This document shows, piece by piece, positions 1-6,503 of a DNA stretch of 10,868 nt. Source of the DNA: JAVDCA01 sp035764045 (GTDB taxonomy: Bacteria; Pseudomonadota; Alphaproteobacteria; Rhizobiales; Xanthobacteraceae). The translations under genes and the position numbers were made by a program. The DNA lies in assembly GCA_035764045.1 (NCBI GenBank), contig DASTZX010000237.1, positions 1 through 10,868 of the forward strand, read 5' to 3'. The notes under the pieces were generated by a model. The model was given only the letters and a program-made list of their open reading frames with translations, was not told the DNA's origin and did no database searches. Position 1 is the stretch's first letter. Every line of letters starts with the position of its first letter.

Positions 1-936
1 CTGCTCCCGCTGCTCGAGGCGGTGGTGCAGACCGGCAAGCCGCTGCTGATCGTGGCCGAGGACGTCGAGGGCGAGGCGCTCGCCACCCTCGTGGTCAACA
101 AGCTGCGCGGCGGCCTCAAGGTCGCGGCCGTCAAGGCGCCGGGCTTCGGCGATCGCCGCAAGGCTATGCTGCAGGACATTGCGATCCTGACCGGCGGCCA
201 GGCGATCTCGGAAGACCTCGGCATCAAGCTCGAGAACGTGACGCTCAACATGCTCGGTCGCGCCAAGAAGGTGATGATCGAGAAGGAGAACACCACGATC
301 GTGCACGGCGCCGGCAAGAAGGCCGACATCGAGGCGCGCATCGCGCAGATCAAGGCGCAGATCGAGGAGACCACCTCGGACTACGACCGTGAGAAGCTCC
401 AGGAGCGTCTCGCCAAGCTCGCGGGCGGCGTCGCGGTGATCCGCGTCGGCGGCGCGACCGAGGTCGAGGTGAAGGAGCGCAAGGACCGCGTGGATGACGC
501 CATGCACGCGACCCGCGCCGCGGTCGAGGAAGGCATCCTGCCGGGCGGCGGCGTTGCGCTGCTGCGGGCGACCGAGTCGCTCAAGCGCCTGCGCACCTCC
601 AACGACGACCAGAAGACCGGTGTCGAGATCGTCCGCAAGGCGCTCTCCTGGCCGGCCCGCCAGATCGCCATCAATGCGGGCGATGATGGCTCGGTCATCG
701 TCGGCAAGATCCTCGAGAAGGATCAGTACTCGCACGGCTACGACGCGCAGAGCGGCGAGTACGTGAACATGATGTCCAAGGGCATCATCGACCCGACCAA
801 GGTGGTGCGCGCTGCGCTGCAGAACGCCGCCTCGGTCGCCGGCCTCCTGATCACCACCGAGGCCATGGTCGCCGAAGTGCCGAAGAAGCAGCCGCCGGCT
901 CCGCCGATGCCGGGCGGTGGCGGCATGGACTTCTGA
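1..936 (+). CDS. groL: Chaperonin GroEL, 3' part (5' end outside window)
   Basis: This is the last 311 residues of the ATP-dependent 60-kDa chaperonin, which folds cytosolic proteins together with GroES. The frame is open from base 1 (LLPLLEAVVQTGKPLL), so the true start lies upstream and the GTGs at 22 and 25 are internal codons. The segment starts in the apical domain and shows hallmark stretches: AEDVEGEALATLVVNKLRGG, KAPGFGDRRKAML, TSDYDREKLQERLAKLAGG, and DAMHATRAAVEEG followed by the nucleotide-pocket glycines PGGGVALL. The Asp in DAMHATRAA corresponds to the catalytic Asp398 of the E. coli protein. The end, GGGGMDF, is a short form of the Gly/Met-rich tail and is typical of alphaproteobacterial GroEL. 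Codon use matches the rest of the window and nothing is truncated at the 3' end. groES is expected upstream, outside the window. Rhizobia often carry several groEL copies, and which copy this is cannot be told here. Confidence 0.98.
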   Translation: MLPLLEAVVQTGKPLLIVAEDVEGEALATLVVNKLRGGLKVAAVKAPGFGDRRKAMLQDIAILTGGQAISEDLGIKLENVTLNMLGRAKKVMIEKENTTIVHGAGKKADIEARIAQIKAQIEETTSDYDREKLQERLAKLAGGVAVIRVGGATEVEVKERKDRVDDAMHATRAAVEEGILPGGGVALLRATESLKRLRTSNDDQKTGVEIVRKALSWPARQIAINAGDDGSVIVGKILEKDQYSHGYDAQSGEYVNMMSKGIIDPTKVVRAALQNAASVAGLLITTEAMVAEVPKKQPPAPPMPGGGGMDF

Positions 937-958
937 TCGCCGCGCGATCCAGACGACG

Positions 959-987
959 AGGCCCGGGCCAACCGCCCGGGCCTTTTT
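959..987 (+). terminator. Rho-independent terminator of groL
   Basis: A perfect 10-bp GC-rich stem (959-968 with 974-983, arms AGGCCCGGGC and GCCCGGGCCT) closes a 5-base loop and runs into five T residues (983-987). It lies 22 bases past the groL stop codon, so it very probably ends the groES-groEL transcript. Confidence 0.93.
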
Positions 988-1261
988 CTTGGAACTCGGC
1001 CAAAGATGCGCCCCTCATGGTTCGAGGCGCAGCGTCTTCGCTGCCGGGGGCTCCGCAGGAGGGGGCCGAAACCGGCCGCATTGGCAATGAGACCGCTCAA
1101 AAACGCCAACGACCACGAACGAGAAGGTGCGCGTACATCCGGCGTCACCTTCACATCTCGTGGCCGTCTAACAGCGATGGAACCTTGCGGCTCCCACATC
1201 GCTATTCGATGATACATAGGAAGTCTTAACGACATTTGAATGGCTCGTGGATGACAGAGTT
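988..1261. other. Intergenic region between groL and the DUF72 gene
   Basis: No gene is supported here. Short open frames exist on both strands, but they show no family resemblance and no convincing ribosome binding site. The stretch holds the decayed palindrome at 1011-1065 and must contain the promoter of the DUF72-DUF488 genes. I see no convincing -35/-10 pair, only a TTGCGG at 1185-1190 with an AT-rich GATACAT at 1211-1217 at a poor spacing of 20. Confidence 0.6.
1011..1065. repeat. Decayed rhizobial-type intergenic palindrome
   Basis: The left arm begins CCCCTCATGGTTCGAGGCGC. The centre is a perfect small hairpin (GCAGCG 1029-1034, CGCTGC 1039-1044, loop TCTT). The right arm (about 1048-1065, GGGCTCCGCAGGAGGGGG) is an imperfect complement. 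The pattern 'CCTCATGGTTCGAG... hairpin ...GCTCCTCANNATGAGG' is one I recall as a common intergenic palindrome in Hyphomicrobiales genomes. This copy looks degenerate in its right arm. Assignment to that family is from memory of the pattern. Confidence 0.4.
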
Positions 1262-2071
1262 ATGACCTCCAGGCTTGGCACGATACGGGTCGGCATCGGG
1301 GGATGGAATTTTCCGCCCTGGCGGGGCGTGTTCTATCCCAAGGGTCTCGCCCAGGCGAAGGAGCTCGGCTACGCCGGTGAGCATCTCACCGCGATCGAGA
1401 TCAACGCCACCTATTACGGCTCGCAGAAGCCGGAGAGCTTCCGCAAGTGGGCGAGCCAGGTGCCGGACGGCTTCGTGTTCTCGGTCAAGGCCTCCCGCTT
1501 CGCGACCAACCGGCGGGTGCTGCGTGAGGCCGGCGACTCGATCAAGCGCTTCATCGGGTCGGGTGTGACCGAGCTCGGCGACCGGCTCGGGCCCCTGCTC
1601 TGGCAATTCTCTCCGTTCAAGAAGTTCGAGCCGGCGGACTTCGGCGGTTTCCTCGAGCTGCTGCCGCAGCAGGCGGACGGCCTGAAGCTGCGCCACGTCG
1701 TCGAAGTGCGCCATGACAGCTTCCGCAGCCCGGAGTTCGTGGCACTGCTGCGCCAGTTCGCGGTCGCCGTCGTCTATGCCGAGCACGCGACCTATCCGGG
1801 CATTCCGGACGTGACCGCCGATTTCGTCTATGCGCGTCTGCAGAAGGGCAAGGACGATATCCCGACCGCCTATCCGCCCAAGGCGCTCGACGAATGGGCG
1901 GAGCGCGCGCGCATCTGGGCGGGCGGCGGCGAGCCGGACGATCTGCCGCGCGTCGACCCCGGCCACACGCTTGCGAAAATGCCGCGCGACGTGTTCGTCT
2001 ATTTCATCCACGAGGGAAAGGTGCGCGCGCCGGCGGCCGCCATGGCGCTGATCGACCGCCTGACGCCATGA
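1262..2071 (+). CDS. DUF72 (YecE-like) family protein
   Basis: A 269-residue protein of the DUF72/YecE family, which is predicted to form a TIM barrel; its biochemical function is not established. Visible family signatures are the N-terminal GIGGWNFPPWRGVFYP (residues 11-26), EINATYYGSQKPESFRKWA (46-64), FVFSVKASRF (71-80), GPLLWQFSPFKKF (110-122), the strand VVEVRHDSF (146-154) and the C-terminal VYFIHEGKVRAPAAA (246-260), where related proteins usually have YFNN...APANA. Length is normal for the family. I chose ATG 1262; an in-frame GTG at 1247 would add five residues (MDDRV), and neither has a strong Shine-Dalgarno sequence. The stop overlaps an ATG in an ATGA junction that begins the stop-start ladder leading into the DUF488 gene, so the two are almost certainly cotranscribed. 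The protein has no signal peptide and is probably cytosolic. Confidence 0.9.
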   Translation: MTSRLGTIRVGIGGWNFPPWRGVFYPKGLAQAKELGYAGEHLTAIEINATYYGSQKPESFRKWASQVPDGFVFSVKASRFATNRRVLREAGDSIKRFIGSGVTELGDRLGPLLWQFSPFKKFEPADFGGFLELLPQQADGLKLRHVVEVRHDSFRSPEFVALLRQFAVAVVYAEHATYPGIPDVTADFVYARLQKGKDDIPTAYPPKALDEWAERARIWAGGGEPDDLPRVDPGHTLAKMPRDVFVYFIHEGKVRAPAAAMALIDRLTP

Positions 2072-2100
2072 TCGCCGAATGACTGCCAAATGACCGCCAA
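2068..2100 (+). repeat. Three tandem 11-bp units forming an ATGA stop-start ladder
   Basis: Three consecutive 11-mers fit ATGAYYGCCRA: ATGATCGCCGA (2068-2078), ATGACTGCCAA (2079-2089) and ATGACCGCCAA (2090-2100). Each begins with ATGA. The first ATGA contains the DUF72 stop (TGA 2069-2071). Units one and two encode four-codon mini-frames (ATG ATC GCC GAA TGA and ATG ACT GCC AAA TGA), each ending inside the next ATGA. The third ATGA carries the DUF488 start. No Shine-Dalgarno sequence precedes the DUF488 start, so translation by re-initiation after the upstream stop is the natural reading. Slippage duplication of an original ATGA overlap would explain the structure. Confidence 0.75.
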
Positions 2101-2548
2101 ACCGCTGTTCACAATCGGCTACGAGCACGCCACCACGCGCGCCCTGTTCGACGCGCTCAAGGACGCCAAGGTCGATCTTCTCGTCGATGTGCGCGCCGTG
2201 ACCTCCTCGCGGCGCCCCGGCTTCTCCAAGCGCCAGCTCGCCGCCGGCCTCGACGAGAACGGCATCCGCTACCTGCATCTGCGGGCGCTCGGCACCCCGA
2301 CCGAAGGCCGGCTCGCCGCCCGCAAGGGCCGGCGCGACGAGCTCTTTCGCATCTATGAGAAGCATCTCGCCACCCATGAGGCGCGCGAGGAGATGGACGA
2401 GCTTGCCGGCCTCGCACAGTCGGGCCGGCGCATCTGCCTGCTCTGCTATGAGCGCGACCCGGACGGCTGCCATCGCCGGCGCATCGCCGAGCTCATCCAC
2501 GAGCGCACCGGCGCCAAAGTCGAAAACCTGTTCTGCGCACCGGTGTAG
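2090..2548 (+). CDS. DUF488 family protein
   Basis: A 152-residue protein of the DUF488 family, whose function is unknown. It shows the family order: TIGYEHAT at residues 8-15, the VDVRAVTSSRRPGFSK segment at 32-47, YLHLRALGTPTEGR at 61-74, and the C-terminal cysteine motif LLCYERDPDGCHRR at 117-130 (C119, C127, H128, R129, R130). C119, C127 and H128 may form a metal or catalytic site, which is inference. The start is set by the third ATGA of the ladder; no ribosome binding site is seen, which fits translational coupling to DUF72. The gene lies 19 bases after the DUF72 stop, so the two form a transcriptional unit. Its last codons and 3' flank (2516-2556) recur after the antiporter at 4214-4254. 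The protein has no signal peptide and is probably cytosolic. Confidence 0.9.
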   Translation: MTAKPLFTIGYEHATTRALFDALKDAKVDLLVDVRAVTSSRRPGFSKRQLAAGLDENGIRYLHLRALGTPTEGRLAARKGRRDELFRIYEKHLATHEAREEMDELAGLAQSGRRICLLCYERDPDGCHRRRIAELIHERTGAKVENLFCAPV

Positions 2549-2583
2549 GTTTCCGCCGGATGTAAGATCGCAACGTCCACGCC

Positions 2584-2587
2584 GAGG
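2584..2587 (+). promoter_or_regulatory. Ribosome binding site of the antiporter gene
   Basis: GAGG lies five bases before ATG 2593. It supports that start, which gives a hydrophobic first membrane helix close behind the N-terminus. Confidence 0.6.
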
Positions 2588-2592
2588 CGACG

Positions 2593-4206
2593 ATGGCAGA
2601 CCTGACGTCCCAACTTCAAGTCGTCGTTCTGCTGTTCCTGGTGGTCGCGGCCGTCGCGGTTCTCGCCGCGCGACTCAAGACGCCGCCGGCCATTCTCCTG
2701 GTCGTCACCGGCGTCCTTCTGGCGCTCGTTCCGGGCCTGCCGGCCATCGAGTTAAGGCCTGAGCTTGTGTTGCTGATCGTGCTGCCGCCGGTCATCTATT
2801 CCTCCGCTTTTCAGATGAGCTGGCTGGAATTCTGGTTCAATCTGCGCCCCATCGCGCTCCTCGCGGTCGGCTCCGTGTTGTTCACCGCGGGCGCGGTCGC
2901 GGCCGCGGCTCATTGGCTGTTGAACCTGTCCTGGGGCGTCGGCTTCGTCCTCGGCGCGATCGTCGCGCCGCCGGATGCCGTGGCCCCCCTGTCGATTGCC
3001 CGCCGGCTGCGGATCCCCAGCCGAATCCTGGTGGTGCTCGAGGGGGAAGGGCTGGCGAACGACGCGACCGCGCTCATTCTCTATCGCTTCGCGGTCGTCG
3101 CGGTGGGCATCAACGCCTTTTCGCCGGTCAGCGCCGTTGGCACGTTCGCCGCGATCGTGGCGGGCGAGATCGTCTGGGGACTTGCCGTCGGCTGGGTAAC
3201 GCTGCGCCTGCGACACTGGGTGAACGAGCCGCGGGTCGAGATCATCCTGGCGCTGCTGACGCCTTTCCTCGCCTACTGGCCTCCCCAGCACCTCGGCGGA
3301 TCCGGCGTGCTCGCCACCCTGGTGACAGGCCTTTACGCCAGCTGGAACGGCCTGCGGCTGATCAGCTCTGCGACGCGGCTTCAGGGCATCTTCTTCTGGG
3401 ATTTCCTCATCTATCTGATCGAGGGAATGATCTTCCTCATCACCGGCCTTCAGGCGCGTACGTTGTTCGGCCGCATCGGCCAATTTTCGCTGACCGAGCT
3501 GCTCATCTCCGCGGCTGTGATCAGCGCCGTCGTCATCATCGCCCGGTTCGTCTGGATCTTTCCGGCGACCTACATTCCGCGCTGGGTCTCGCCGCGATTG
3601 CGGCGGCGGGATCCCTCGCCGCCCTGGCAGTGGGTGTTCGTTCTCTCCTTCACCGGCGTTCGCGGCATCGTCTCGCTCGCCGCGGCGCTCGCCATCCCGC
3701 TCACGATGGCGAGCGGTGAACCGTTCCCCAATCGCGATTTGATCTTGCTCCTGACATTTTCGGTCATCCTGGTGACGCTGGTCGGCCTTGGGCTGCTGCT
3801 GCCTTGGGTCATCCGCGCGCTCGGTCTTGCCCAGGCCGGCGATCGCGAACACCGCCTCGAAAGAGCCGAAGAGCACGCAGCGCGTCAGCAGGCGATCAAG
3901 GCGGTGATCGAGCGTCTCGAGCAGCTGAGAACCGAGCGCGGTCTTTCAGACGAAATCGTCGAACCGCTGCGTGCCCACCACCGGGACCGGCTCAGGCATG
4001 CCCACCGATCGGTCAGCGCAAGCGATGCGCAAACGAAGTACAATGACCTGCACGACGAAATCGAGTTGACGCTGATCGCGGCGGAACGCGAGCATATCAA
4101 CACGCTGTTTCGCAACGGCAAGCTCAAGGATGAGGCACGACGCCGGATCGAACGCGACCTCGATCTGCGCGAGGCCCATTTTGCGAGCCCCGGTTCCAAG
4201 GAGTAG
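2593..4206 (+). CDS. CPA1-family Na+/H+ antiporter (NhaP-like)
   Basis: A 537-residue inner-membrane cation/proton antiporter that would exchange cytosolic Na+ (or K+) for external H+. Roughly twelve hydrophobic segments fill residues 8-410. The conserved ion-site motifs are present: GAIVAPPDAVAP (121-132; D128) and LEGEGLANDATALILYRFAV (149-168) with the Asn-Asp pair N156-D157, the pattern seen in NhaP-type electroneutral exchangers. The late-helix motif FTGVRGIVSLAAALAIPL (353-370) carries the conserved Arg (R357). Residues 411-537 form a charged, probably helical cytosolic tail with many Glu, Arg and His, which in this family often regulates activity. A GAGG sits five bases before the ATG. 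The gene follows DUF488 by 44 bases and may be read from the same transcript. It is bracketed by two copies of the DUF488 3' end, suggesting it was inserted or rearranged here. The ion specificity cannot be read from sequence. Confidence 0.93.
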   Translation: MADLTSQLQVVVLLFLVVAAVAVLAARLKTPPAILLVVTGVLLALVPGLPAIELRPELVLLIVLPPVIYSSAFQMSWLEFWFNLRPIALLAVGSVLFTAGAVAAAAHWLLNLSWGVGFVLGAIVAPPDAVAPLSIARRLRIPSRILVVLEGEGLANDATALILYRFAVVAVGINAFSPVSAVGTFAAIVAGEIVWGLAVGWVTLRLRHWVNEPRVEIILALLTPFLAYWPPQHLGGSGVLATLVTGLYASWNGLRLISSATRLQGIFFWDFLIYLIEGMIFLITGLQARTLFGRIGQFSLTELLISAAVISAVVIIARFVWIFPATYIPRWVSPRLRRRDPSPPWQWVFVLSFTGVRGIVSLAAALAIPLTMASGEPFPNRDLILLLTFSVILVTLVGLGLLLPWVIRALGLAQAGDREHRLERAEEHAARQQAIKAVIERLEQLRTERGLSDEIVEPLRAHHRDRLRHAHRSVSASDAQTKYNDLHDEIELTLIAAEREHINTLFRNGKLKDEARRRIERDLDLREAHFASPGSKE

Positions 4207-4213
4207 ATGATCG

Positions 4214-4254
4214 AAAGTCGAAACCCTGTTCTGCGCGCCCGCCCAGGTTTCCGC
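4214..4254 (+). pseudogene. Orphan copy of the DUF488 gene 3' end
   Basis: These 41 bases match 2516-2556 without gaps at 35 of 41 positions. After a 4-base insertion the identity resumes briefly (CGGAT at 2557-2561 and 4259-4263). Read in the DUF488 frame the copy encodes KVETLFCAPAQ against KVENLFCAPV-stop in the intact gene: two codons differ only at the third base (GCA/GCG, CCG/CCC), N has become T, V has become A, and the stop TAG has become CAG. A TGA (4208-4210) lies just upstream in this frame, so nothing more of the gene survives. The wobble changes suggest it derives from a diverged paralog. It starts 8 bases after the antiporter stop. Confidence 0.65.
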
Positions 4255-4262
4255 GCGCCGGA

Positions 4263-5366
4263 TCACTGCGTCAGCTCGACGAACCACTTCGTCTCCAGCA
4301 CCTCTTTCACCTTCGCGTAATCGAGGTGGCTCTTGAAGGTCTCGTGGAACGCCCATTTGAGGTCGTCGTACTCGAACTTGCACTTCTTCACCCGCGACTC
4401 GGGGATCTTGCTCATCTCCTCGGCGAACAGCTTTTCATCGTAGCCATAGGCGGTGCAGAGCAGATTGAAGTAGCGCTCCTCGGGAAGCCCGTGGTCGCTG
4501 GAAAACGCCGCCAGCGGCAGGGTCACGCTCGGCTTCTCCTTCAGATCCTTGATGTAGGTGCGATATCCGTATGCGGCGCCGGTGATCAGGCGGCGCGCCT
4601 GCTCGCCCCCGAATTGGAGCATCACGAAGGTCGCGAATTGATCGGCGGCATCCTCCTGCCGTCCGAAGATCGGCACGTCGAAGATGTCGTACATCGCATG
4701 CCCGAGCTCGTGCGCGACGGCGAAGAAAAGCTGTCCGCAGATCGCGTCCGATATCGTCAGTCGCGCGGATGGAGCGTCCTTGTCCGGCATGCTCTGCCAG
4801 ATTTCCTGCAGGTATTCGTAGCAGATGCTGACCGTCGGGTGGTTGTCCACGCGCTGGTACCAGGCATTCGCGACGCCGTTGCAGCCGACTGTCTTGATGT
4901 AAAGGTCGACCGGGAGCTCGAACGGGCTGAAGATCTTCTGCACCATCTCGAGCGCCTGGCGCCGCTTGATCATCTCGTAGACCCGTTGATGCATCGGGTT
5001 GTCCGGCGGGACGTATTCGACGTGGATCGGCCCCGATGGGGCTTCCGGCGCGATCACGAAGGTATCGGCGGCTGCGCCCTCGAGCGGGAGCGGCACGCTG
5101 GCGACATAGAGCTTGTCGTTGACGCGAAAGATGAGGGCGCTCGGGCCGAGATAACGTGCGTTGAGGGACTTGATGCTGTCCGTGGCGCCGGCCTTCGCGG
5201 CGCCGCGAACGACCTGAAACGTCCGCCCGTCGATGAGCACGGCGTCATTGCCGAGGAGCTTCGACGTCACCTCTTCGGCCCGGCTGGCCGCGAAATTCGC
5301 GCACCCGAGACAGGTCAGCACGGCGGCAATGAGGGTCTTCCGCAGCGCGAGGCTGAGTATCGTCAT
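4263..5366 (-). CDS. Exported DUF4344-type zinc metallopeptidase with extra N-terminal domain
   Basis: A 367-residue putative secreted or periplasmic metallopeptidase. Residues 1-30 look like a Sec signal peptide (basic MTILSLALRK, hydrophobic core, ASRA before EE). Residues about 33-90 form a domain with LIDGRTF and GPSALIFRVNDKLYVA that also occurs in the repeat protein encoded upstream. The catalytic part contains the zinc motif HELGH at 219-223 (AVAHELGHAMYDIFDVP), then GRQEDAADQFATF (236-247), whose acidic residues (E238 or D242) could supply a further ligand, and the family's DHGLPEERYFNLLCTAYGYD (291-310). These features fit DUF4344. Several cysteines (162, 183, 210, 303, 329) could form disulfides after export. 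I chose the ATG at 5364-5366 because it gives a proper signal peptide; an upstream in-frame ATG at 5468 would add 34 Pro/Ala-rich residues ahead of it. No good Shine-Dalgarno sequence is visible. The gene lies 132 bases downstream of the repeat-protein gene on the same strand, so cotranscription is likely. The substrate is unknown. Confidence 0.87.
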   Translation of the reverse strand: MTILSLALRKTLIAAVLTCLGCANFAASRAEEVTSKLLGNDAVLIDGRTFQVVRGAAKAGATDSIKSLNARYLGPSALIFRVNDKLYVASVPLPLEGAAADTFVIAPEAPSGPIHVEYVPPDNPMHQRVYEMIKRRQALEMVQKIFSPFELPVDLYIKTVGCNGVANAWYQRVDNHPTVSICYEYLQEIWQSMPDKDAPSARLTISDAICGQLFFAVAHELGHAMYDIFDVPIFGRQEDAADQFATFVMLQFGGEQARRLITGAAYGYRTYIKDLKEKPSVTLPLAAFSSDHGLPEERYFNLLCTAYGYDEKLFAEEMSKIPESRVKKCKFEYDDLKWAFHETFKSHLDYAKVKEVLETKWFVELTQ

Positions 5367-5498
5367 GTCCGGTCCAGCGCTCAGGGGGACGGTCGCGTTT
5401 CGTGGGAGCGCGTCAACCGCGCCACCCCAGGGCGGGAGAGCCGCCGGCCCGGCTGATCGGCGGGGCATCGCCTCCGCGACGACCAGCCGGGACGCGCT

Positions 5499-6491
5499 TC
5501 ACTTCGCTGCGGTCCAACCTTCGTCGAACGCCTTTTTCAGCCGGTAGTATGCGTAATCGGGATCATTGACGTAGACGATCCGATCGCGCAGGCCCTGCGG
5601 CTGCTGCCGGGCGATGTCGGAATCGCGCAGGCCCTGCGGCCGCTGACGCTCCACATCGAGGTCGCGCAGGCCCTGCGGCTGCTGACGCGCCACGTCGCTG
5701 TCGCGCAGACCTTGCGGCCGCTGACGCTCGACGTCGAGGTCGCGCAGGCCCTGCGGCTGCTGGCGCGCCACGTCGCTGTCACGCAGACCTTGCGGCCGCT
5801 GACGCTCGACGTCGGTGTCGCGCAGGCCTTGCGGCTGCTGGCGCGCCACGTCGCTGTCACGCAGGCCCTGCGGCCGCTGACGCTCGACGTCGAGGTCGCG
5901 CAGGCCTTGCGGCTGCTGACGCGCTACGTCGCTGTCGCGCAGACCTTGCGGCCGCTGACGCTCGACGTCGGTGTCGCGCAGACCTTGCGGCCGCTGACGC
6001 TCGACGTCGGTGTCGCGCAGGCCTTGTGGCTGCTGGCGCGCTACGTCGGTGTCGCGCAGCCCGCGCGGCCGTTGGCGCTCATAGTCCAACTGCGACTGAC
6101 TGGCCATGTCCGTATCCCGCAGCCCCCGCGGCCGCTGGCGCTCCTCGTCCAACGTCGCGAATTCGCGTTCGCGCCCGCTGTTCGGATCGTAGATCGACAG
6201 AGCGTGCGGGGGAATCGGCGGATTGTCGGCGATGTACAGCTTGTCGCCGACGCGGAAAATGATGGCGCCCGGTCCGATCTCCCGTGCCCCCAGCTTGCCG
6301 ATCTGGGCGGAGACATCGCCCTTGGCGGTCCCCGGCGTCATGTTGAACGTGCGCCCGTCGATCAGCAGGCTGTCATTCTTTCCAAGTGTGCGTGTAGCGT
6401 CTTGCGACTGCGCGAGCGCCGCGATCGGGACGCTCGAGGTCAGCGCGGCGGCGGCGACGGCGATCGCCGCATGGAATGCCGGGGATTTCAT
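5499..6491 (-). CDS. Exported tandem-repeat protein (13 x 13-residue repeats)
   Basis: A 330-residue protein I do not recognise as a named family. It has a clear Sec signal peptide (residues 1-27, ending PIAALA before QSQD). Residues about 32-88 share a domain with the adjacent metallopeptidase (LLIDGRTF, GPGAIIFRVGDKLYIA). A linker with NPPIPPHALSIYDPNSGRE follows, then one isolated repeat (RQRPRGLRDTDMA, 118-130), eight non-repeat residues, and a gapless array of thirteen 13-residue repeats from 139 to 303 with consensus RQ(R/Q)PQGLRD(S/T/L)DV(E/A), the last cut to nine residues. A short tail (304-330) contains YVNDPDYAYYRLKKAFDEGW. Start choice: AGGAGG six bases before this ATG is the best ribosome binding site in the region, and the open frame further upstream lacks a signal sequence. 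The protein is highly charged and probably extended or disordered. A structural, binding or scaffold role in the envelope is only inference. The metallopeptidase gene follows on the same strand. Confidence 0.88.
   Translation of the reverse strand: MKSPAFHAAIAVAAAALTSSVPIAALAQSQDATRTLGKNDSLLIDGRTFNMTPGTAKGDVSAQIGKLGAREIGPGAIIFRVGDKLYIADNPPIPPHALSIYDPNSGREREFATLDEERQRPRGLRDTDMASQSQLDYERQRPRGLRDTDVARQQPQGLRDTDVERQRPQGLRDTDVERQRPQGLRDSDVARQQPQGLRDLDVERQRPQGLRDSDVARQQPQGLRDTDVERQRPQGLRDSDVARQQPQGLRDLDVERQRPQGLRDSDVARQQPQGLRDLDVERQRPQGLRDSDIARQQPQGLRDRIVYVNDPDYAYYRLKKAFDEGWTAAK
5583..6077 (-). repeat. 39-bp in-frame tandem repeat array, 13 copies
   Basis: GTCGCGCAG-type unit starts fall every 39 bases from 5583 to 6051 without any gap (twelve full periods plus 27 bases). 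Most units alternate between two types, one coding RQRPQGLRDSDVA and one RQQPQGLRDLDVE, giving a 78-bp higher-order period. The alternation is broken at 5934-5972 and 5973-6011, which are identical over all 39 bases and point to a recent single-unit duplication. The outermost units (5583 and 6051) are the most diverged, as expected for an array evolving by unequal exchange. One further isolated copy lies at about 6114-6140. Confidence 0.95.
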
Positions 6492-6497
6492 TGACAA

Positions 6498-6503
6498 CCT
6501 CCT
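6498..6503 (-). promoter_or_regulatory. Strong Shine-Dalgarno of the repeat-protein gene
   Basis: On the minus strand AGGAGG stands six bases before the ATG at 6489-6491. It fixes that start in preference to the longer open frame, which extends upstream to 6815. Confidence 0.85.

Noticed and set aside
1226..2500. 424-codon minus-strand open frame across the DUF72 and DUF488 genes
   Set aside because: It crosses two recognisable plus-strand genes and has no motif of its own.
2752..3876. 374-codon minus-strand open frame inside the antiporter gene
   Set aside because: The plus strand encodes clear CPA1 motifs and membrane helices. The antisense product is Arg/Asp/Gln-rich with no family pattern.
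5300..5366. Lipobox (CLGC at residues 19-22) in the metallopeptidase signal peptide
   Set aside because: The -3 position is Cys rather than Leu/Val/Ile and -2 is Leu. The later ASRA site fits signal peptidase I better.
4326..5456. 376-codon plus-strand open frame opposite the metallopeptidase gene
   Set aside because: It is the antisense shadow of a gene with a signal peptide and an HELGH motif. Its translation has no domain pattern and reflects GC-rich third positions.
5441..5463. CCGCCG/CGGCGG inverted pair between the repeat-protein and metallopeptidase genes as a terminator
   Set aside because: The stem is only six pairs, the loop is long, and there is no T tract on the minus strand; such pairs are expected by chance at this GC content.
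5583..6077. CRISPR array appearance from regularly spaced repeats
   Set aside because: The units are contiguous with no unique spacers, and they are in-frame codons of a larger protein.
5712..6494. 260-codon plus-strand open frame with a leucine-rich periodic translation (RPLTLDVEVAQALRLL...)
   Set aside because: The repeat length of 39 is a multiple of three, so any frame that lacks a stop in one unit stays open throughout. The periodicity is inherited from the minus-strand gene, which has the signal peptide and AGGAGG.
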